This document shows positions 15,880 through 19,623 of a stretch of DNA of 19,623 nt, one piece after another. Origin of the DNA: CAZSXS01 sp964611385. Lineage in GTDB: Bacteria > Bacillota > Clostridia > Lachnospirales > CAYPQA01. The notes beneath the pieces are model-generated. The model was not told the DNA's origin. It worked only from the letters and a program-made list of their open reading frames with translations, and made no database searches. Each line of letters begins with the position of its first letter. The first letter of the stretch is position 1. Location of the stretch: the NCBI GenBank assembly GCA_964611385.1, contig CAZSXS010000072.1, forward strand, positions 1 to 19,623, read 5' to 3'. A program made the translations under genes and the position numbers.

Positions 15880-17158
15880 TCGCTTCGCTCCTTGGTGTAT
15901 AGTCATCCTTGCAAAAATCCTGCCAAAAGCTTGGGTAAGACTTGTTTACCGCTGCTTCGCCAGAAAGTTCAATTTGATTTTTTGATCGATAAGCCGCAAC
16001 AGCTACCCCCATAGCAATCCGATGGTCATTGTGTGAATCCAATTGAACCACATCTACTGGTACCTTCAAAGACTGAGACCCTCGAATGATCAAGTAATCA
16101 TCGCCTTCTGTAATTTGTACCCCCATTTTGCCAAACTCAGACACACAGGCACTGAGGCGGTCGCTTTCCTTCATTCGAAGTCTTCCGGCATTATAAATCC
16201 GGCTTTCTCCTTCACAGAAGGCAAGCAAGGCGACCAAAGGAGGCACCAAGTCGGGACACTGGGAGACATCCACATCCGTTGCATGCAGCTGATGAGCAAC
16301 AGCTCGGATAGCCCCGTTGGGAGCCTTGGTAATGGTAGCTCCGCAAGCTTGCAGGATATCCAAAATCACCCTGTCGCCTTGCTGTGAGTTGAGGTTCAGC
16401 CCCTTACACCACACATTGCAGCCAAGGGCTGAGGTCACCAGAAAGAAAGCGGCCTGGGAAAAATCGGATTCTATTTTGATATCCGCTTTGCTATGACGAT
16501 AGTGCTGTCCACCTTGAATTAGGTAGCATTCATCCGATTTTCGGTTTATCTCTATTCCAAAATCTTTCATTACAGACAAGGTCAAGTCCACATAACCCTT
16601 CGATTGAAGGGGCGTAGTCAGACGGATTTCGCTGTCTCCCTTCACCAGAGGCAAGGAAAGCAAAAGCCCCGTAACAAACTGGGAGCTAACATCTCCCCGC
16701 AGTTCATACACACCGCTTTTCAACTCTCCCCGAACTTTTATTTTGTCCTTGTCGGCACACATTTCAACGCCCTTGTTCTTAAAAATCTCCTCATATTGGT
16801 CAAGAGGTCGATCTAACAAGCGCCCCTGCCCTGTAAAGTCTGCTCCCTTGCAAAGAGCCAGCACAAGTGGAATCATAAAGCGCAAGGTGGAGCCAGATTC
16901 ACCGCAGTTGAAGGTAGGAACGTTTAACGCATTTTCTTGGGTCGCCCCAGTGCTTCCTACATGTTCCTTCGAAAGCGCTGTAGATAAATGGATCAACTGC
17001 TCACAACAACTTTTAGTGGCCTGTAAATCCAAGGAAAGCGCAAGCTTATCCAAATGAAGTTGTCCTCCGGCCAGTGCCGAGCAAATAATTACCCTATGAC
17101 CAATACTCTTTGAGATTGGAATTTTAACTTCTCCGAAAGGAAATTGATTAATTTTCAT
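15863..17158 (-). CDS. aroA: 3-phosphoshikimate 1-carboxyvinyltransferase (EPSP synthase)
   Basis: Transfers the enolpyruvyl group of PEP to shikimate-3-phosphate. SKSIGHR at 16-22 is the N-terminal substrate-binding motif. CGESGSTLRF at 85-94 corresponds to the usual GNSGTTxR glyphosate/PEP loop, with E for N and S for T. SQFVTGLLLSLPL, SDFSQAAFF, MKESDRL and DHRIAMG complete the family pattern. At 431 residues it has a normal length. A stretch of about 30 residues before the CGESG motif is more polar and longer than in many homologues, with HLST/SKEH segments. GGGAGG lies five bases before ATG, and the gene starts 26 bp after aroB. The non-consensus loop residues could influence inhibitor response, but this is inference only. 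Confidence 0.96.
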   Translation of the reverse strand: MKINQFPFGEVKIPISKSIGHRVIICSALAGGQLHLDKLALSLDLQATKSCCEQLIHLSTALSKEHVGSTGATQENALNVPTFNCGESGSTLRFMIPLVLALCKGADFTGQGRLLDRPLDQYEEIFKNKGVEMCADKDKIKVRGELKSGVYELRGDVSSQFVTGLLLSLPLVKGDSEIRLTTPLQSKGYVDLTLSVMKDFGIEINRKSDECYLIQGGQHYRHSKADIKIESDFSQAAFFLVTSALGCNVWCKGLNLNSQQGDRVILDILQACGATITKAPNGAIRAVAHQLHATDVDVSQCPDLVPPLVALLAFCEGESRIYNAGRLRMKESDRLSACVSEFGKMGVQITEGDDYLIIRGSQSLKVPVDVVQLDSHNDHRIAMGVAVAAYRSKNQIELSGEAAVNKSYPSFWQDFCKDDYTPRSEANEYLG

Positions 17159-17184
17159 GATTGCCTCCCATCAATACTTTTTCA

Positions 17185-18282
17185 TCATTTAACAAAGTTC
17201 TCATCTACGACTTCATTCAATGCCTCAGCAGAAATCGAATGTACAAAAGAATCTCCGATTTCTCGAACAAAGACAAAGTTCAACTCTTTTCCCATAGCTT
17301 TTTTGTCCAGCCCCAAAAGAGGAAGCAAGGATTGGGCATTGAATTTCTGATGCACCGGCAGCCCAAAGCCTTCAAGCAGCTTAACTATTCTTTCCTCATA
17401 GGGGCCAAGGCCAAGCCTTTCAGCCAGTAAGAGAGCAAGCTTCATACCCATGGAAATGGCTTCTCCATGATTAAAGGTTGAATAATCAAAAAACTTTTCA
17501 ATGGCATGCCCAAAGGTATGACCAAAATTAAGCAGCCTGCGTTCCTTTTTATCATAGGGGTCCATCTCCACCAGCTTCCGCTTCATTTCACAGCATAGGG
17601 TGATTATCTCCTCCATGCAGACAGAAGCCTTTTGGCGAGTATCATTTTTTTCCAGGATTTCTAATAAGTCATAGGAGGAAATGGCCGCATACTTAACCAC
17701 CTCAGCCATGCCACAGGCGAACTCCCTGTCCGACAAAGTTTCGAGCAACTTTGGATCGGACAGTACCAAGGAAGGTTGATTAAAAGCGCCGACTAAGTTT
17801 TTCCCCTGCTTCAGATTGATAGCAGTCTTTCCGCCTATGCTGGAGTCCACTTGCGCTAAGAGAGTGGTCGGAATCTGAACGAAAGGAATACCCCGCATGT
17901 ATGTAGCGGCAGAAAAACCAACCAAGTCGCCAATGACACCGCCACCAAAGGCCAAAGCCATGTCGGCTCTGGTCATGGTATTCTCAGCAAAAAAGCTGTA
18001 AACCTCCGTCAAAGCCAGAATCGATTTGCTATATTCCCCAGGAGGCATAATCAAGGTTTCATAAGAAAGACCAGCTTTTGAAAGTGAGGCCTCTAAACGC
18101 TTTCCATATAAGGCATAAACCGTCTCGTCGCTAATCAAGGCCAAGCGGTTTATCGGCTTTGCACCTGGTTTATTCAAGCTTTGCCGAATCAGCTCACCGG
18201 CCTGATCCAGAATTCCATTTTCGATTAAAATGTCATATTCTAAGGATGTTTCCTCTGGCAAGGTGACATGCAGTTTCTTCAT
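17185..18282 (-). CDS. aroB: 3-dehydroquinate synthase
   Basis: Cyclises DAHP to 3-dehydroquinate using NAD and a divalent metal. Motifs are PGE at 81-83, GGGVIGDLVGF starting at 113, IPTTLLAQVDSSIGGKTAIN (137-156), GMAEVVKYA, and the metal-ligand segments FGHTFGHAIE and NHGEAISMG. At 365 residues it is the standard length. The start codon overlaps the tyrA stop in an ATGA junction. A GGGAG lies about 11 bases upstream inside tyrA, so expression is probably coupled to tyrA translation. Its product would go to dehydroquinate dehydratase, which is not encoded in this window. Confidence 0.96.
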   Translation of the reverse strand: MKKLHVTLPEETSLEYDILIENGILDQAGELIRQSLNKPGAKPINRLALISDETVYALYGKRLEASLSKAGLSYETLIMPPGEYSKSILALTEVYSFFAENTMTRADMALAFGGGVIGDLVGFSAATYMRGIPFVQIPTTLLAQVDSSIGGKTAINLKQGKNLVGAFNQPSLVLSDPKLLETLSDREFACGMAEVVKYAAISSYDLLEILEKNDTRQKASVCMEEIITLCCEMKRKLVEMDPYDKKERRLLNFGHTFGHAIEKFFDYSTFNHGEAISMGMKLALLLAERLGLGPYEERIVKLLEGFGLPVHQKFNAQSLLPLLGLDKKAMGKELNFVFVREIGDSFVHSISAEALNEVVDENFVK

Positions 18283-19268
18283 AGTTTTAACATCTCCCTC
18301 TTATTTTTTCCTGCCGTGTCCAAAAGCTGATAGAGACCTTCCCGGTCTTCCTCAGCTAAGCAGGTTTTGACTTTCTCCAGATTCTTGATGTAGTTATCCA
18401 GATGTCCCAAAACAAAAGAACGGTTATCCAAAAGCAGCTCTGTCCAAAGCCCCGGATTGATATTGGCAATCCGAGTGCAATCCCGATACGCGCCGGCAGT
18501 AAATGCCCGGTTCACCATACGTTGATCCACACAGAGCATGGCTGCCGAAATATGCATTAGATCACTGGTATAGGCAATGATTTCATCATGTAAAGTCGGC
18601 CCGGCGACCGCAATCCTAGCCACCCCTATGTATTCAGCCAGTTCCTTCAGCAGTGAAATACCCCTTTCGCTCTGCTGATTATTTGGCAGGTGATCAGCGG
18701 GCAAGTGATTCTTAGCCGAGTGATTCTTAGCCAAGTGATCGTCAGCCAAGTGATCATTAACCAAGCGGTCAGCAGGCAAGTGATCCATAGCCAAGCACTC
18801 CTTAATCAAGTGATCGGCAGACAAATGATCATCCGTCAGTGGCACAATGATAAACCCAGTATTCCGAAATAACTCACCAGTAGCATTATCAAAGCCTTCA
18901 ACTTCTTTACCGGCCATGGGATGAATCCCCACATATTCAAAGTTCATGGGAGCAAGTTCAGAAATAGCTGAATAAAGCCCCGTCTTCACACCGCAAATAT
19001 CCGTCACAACCGCACCTTTTTTAAAATAAGGTAAATGATTGGAGATCAATTCAAGGAGCACATGTGGATAAACGCAAAACACCACCAAATCCGAAGCTGC
19101 AACGGCCTCACGCATGGGAAGCACCTCATCTACGGCACCGGCAGCCAGTGCTTTTTCCGCTGTTAAAGCATCCTTTTCCACCCCAAGAATTCGGGCATTT
19201 TTAAAGCCTCTCAGAGCAAAAGCCAGGGAGCCACCCATAAGCCCAAGCCCTATAATCGAAATCGTCAT
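18279..19268 (-). CDS. tyrA: Prephenate dehydrogenase with tandem-repeat insertion
   Basis: Oxidatively decarboxylates prephenate to 4-hydroxyphenylpyruvate, the Tyr branch. GLGLMGGS at 7-14 is the Rossmann motif; GIHPMAGKE near 114-122 holds the catalytic His; TSDLMH at 234-239 and GAYRDCTRIA...W are family motifs of the helical domain. I chose the ATG at 19268, with GGAGG five bases upstream, giving 329 residues. An upstream in-frame extension to 19346 would translate through the intrinsic terminator and has no family match. No ACT domain is seen at the C-terminus. Residues 146-195 are ten five-residue units of the type (A/D/N)(D/N)HL(A/P), between the Rossmann and helical domains, where other family members have a short loop. 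It is the first enzyme gene of the operon and lies directly downstream of a Phe/Tyr leader peptide and terminator. Confidence 0.95.
   Translation of the reverse strand: MTISIIGLGLMGGSLAFALRGFKNARILGVEKDALTAEKALAAGAVDEVLPMREAVAASDLVVFCVYPHVLLELISNHLPYFKKGAVVTDICGVKTGLYSAISELAPMNFEYVGIHPMAGKEVEGFDNATGELFRNTGFIIVPLTDDHLSADHLIKECLAMDHLPADRLVNDHLADDHLAKNHSAKNHLPADHLPNNQQSERGISLLKELAEYIGVARIAVAGPTLHDEIIAYTSDLMHISAAMLCVDQRMVNRAFTAGAYRDCTRIANINPGLWTELLLDNRSFVLGHLDNYIKNLEKVKTCLAEEDREGLYQLLDTAGKNKREMLKL
18685..18834 (-). repeat. Ten-copy 15-bp minisatellite inside tyrA
   Basis: Ten contiguous degenerate copies of a 15-bp unit, plus-strand consensus near GCCAAGTGATCNTNA, occupy exactly 150 bp. All are in frame and encode units such as DDHLS, ADHLI, MDHLP, ADRLV, NDHLA, DDHLA and ADHLP (residues 146-195). 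Neighbouring copies such as 18700-18714 and 18715-18729 differ at one or two bases, which suggests recent slippage or unequal exchange. The unit length is a multiple of three, so copy-number change would keep the frame. Confidence 0.9.
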
Positions 19269-19295
19269 ACTTGCCTCCAGTAGAAATAAAAGTAT

Positions 19296-19327
19296 AAAAA
19301 AAGAGAGCCCGTCAAAAACGAACTCTC
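19296..19327 (-). terminator. Intrinsic terminator between leader peptide and tyrA (candidate attenuator)
   Basis: On the minus strand GAGAGTTCG pairs with CGGGCTCTC (9 bp, two G-U pairs) across a 7-nt loop and is followed by seven T. It lies 44 bp after the leader-peptide stop and 27 bp before the tyrA ATG, so it would end transcription before the operon unless prevented. Position and leader composition indicate amino-acid-dependent attenuation. No T-box sequence is seen in this region. Confidence 0.8.
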
Positions 19328-19371
19328 CAAGTTTTAACAAATCCAATTTTTATCAATCTGTTTTATGATGA

Positions 19372-19545
19372 TTAGTCTGCCGCAAGCGGGCAAGCTGATT
19401 GAAAGCTGATTGCAGGATTTAGTTGGAAGGGGACTCTTTTGACAGATGTTTTTTTACAGCAAAAAAAGCTAAAGCTAAAATAATAGCTAAAGCTAAAGTA
19501 AAAAAAGCTATAAAAGAATACCTTGTTCAAAAGAGTGTTCAGCAT
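19372..19545 (-). CDS. Phe/Tyr-rich leader peptide of the aromatic operon
   Basis: A 57-residue open frame starting at an ATG with GGAGG five bases upstream. Codons 10-28 read FFYSFFYFSFSYYFSFSFF: ten Phe (nine UUU, one UUC), four Tyr and five Ser. A polar tail follows and ends at TAA. There is no Trp codon. The frame is followed by an intrinsic terminator and then tyrA, and the operon ends with pheA, so the enriched residues match the end products. In known ribosome-mediated attenuation (for example the pheA leader of E. coli) ribosomes stalling on scarce-aminoacyl-tRNA codons prevent terminator formation. I infer the same here. A small hydrophobic membrane peptide is the alternative, but the codon bias and placement make leader function more likely. 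Confidence 0.85.
   Translation of the reverse strand: MLNTLLNKVFFYSFFYFSFSYYFSFSFFCCKKTSVKRVPFQLNPAISFQSACPLAAD
19433..19536 (-). repeat. 10-bp inverted repeat bracketing the Phe/Tyr codons
   Basis: ACTCTTTTGA and its exact complement lie at plus 19433-19442 and 19527-19536. In the transcript the first arm covers leader codons 4-7 and the second arm codons just after the Phe/Tyr run, so the pair closes a loop containing all the sensor codons. A ribosome stalled early in the run would cover the first arm. A second possible pairing (plus 19415-19424 with 19336-19344, 9 bp with one bulge) would place RNA structure next to the terminator. I could not fold the region, so which helices compete is inference. 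Confidence 0.6.
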
Positions 19546-19584
19546 AAAAACCTCCGCAAATCCATCCGTTAAACAAAATGGTAT

Positions 19585-19612
19585 GACATAAAATCTACTA
19601 CAATAAAATCAA
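19585..19612 (-). promoter_or_regulatory. Possible promoter of the aromatic operon
   Basis: TTGATT (plus 19607-19612) and TATGTC (19585-19590) on the minus strand are separated by 16 bp, upstream of the leader-peptide ribosome binding site by about 30 bp. The match to the sigma-A consensus is weak, and the window edge leaves little sequence to compare. Confidence 0.25.
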
Positions 19613-19623
19613 TCGCAAATGTC

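Noticed and set aside
15880..15906. Upstream ATG of aroC adding nine residues.
   Set aside because: No suitable ribosome binding site. The ATG at 15879 has AAGGAG at good spacing and matches the family N-terminus.
19269..19346. N-terminal extension of TyrA by 26 residues (hydrophobic FFILLFLL segment).
   Set aside because: It would be translated through the intrinsic terminator hairpin and its T run, lacks a family match, and the ATG at 19268 has a well-placed GGAGG.
19269..19371. T-box riboswitch upstream of tyrA, as common in Firmicute aromatic operons.
   Set aside because: No T-box consensus sequence or specifier-loop arrangement is visible. The Phe/Tyr codon run offers a better explanation of the terminator.

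Overview
The window looks like a chromosomal stretch of a low-to-moderate-GC anaerobic Firmicute, most likely a Clostridia-type organism. The reasons are strong AGGAGG-type ribosome binding sites, a surface protein ending in three S-layer homology (SLH) repeats, and compact aro genes that overlap or nearly touch. Every gene I can support is on the minus strand, so transcription runs from high to low coordinates. The only plus-strand open frames are shadows of these genes. I see no tRNA, rRNA, CRISPR array or insertion sequence.

Region 1 (19.6 kb down to 11.15 kb) is an aromatic amino acid operon. In transcription order it reads: a Phe/Tyr-rich leader peptide, an intrinsic terminator acting as a candidate attenuator, tyrA, aroB, aroA, aroC, a fused shikimate kinase-shikimate dehydrogenase (aroK-aroE), aroF (DAHP synthase), pheA (chorismate mutase-prephenate dehydratase), and a strong intrinsic terminator. 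Together these encode the route from erythrose-4-phosphate and PEP to chorismate, then to prephenate, phenylpyruvate and hydroxyphenylpyruvate. The one missing step is 3-dehydroquinate dehydratase. The leader peptide was too short to be obvious at first; it has 10 Phe and 4 Tyr codons in a 19-codon run and no Trp codon, matching the two end products of the operon. Two of the enzymes, TyrA and AroK-AroE, carry short tandem repeats rich in His-Leu at a linker position.

Region 2 (11.15 kb down to 9.54 kb) is a small, apparently minimal RiPP (ribosomally made, modified peptide) locus. It contains a radical SAM enzyme with a CxxxCxxC motif and a C-terminal cysteine set, followed by a 61-residue precursor with a double-glycine type leader and a Cys-free, Thr/Ser-rich core. 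The precursor seems to be its own transcription unit: an extended -10 promoter, a 114-nt hairpin-forming inverted repeat in the 5' leader, the gene, and an intrinsic terminator. No transporter or peptidase is present in the window.

Region 3 (9.5 kb down to 78) is a single 3141-residue secreted surface protein. It has a signal peptide, Calx-beta-like modules, a Trp-rich region, an EF-hand-like loop, a long alternating-hydrophobic beta region, a probable propeller-like region, Ig-like modules, a Pro-rich linker and a C-terminal SLH anchor.

The best candidates for something undescribed are the Phe/Tyr attenuator in front of tyrA and the orphan radical SAM/RiPP pair with its structured leader.
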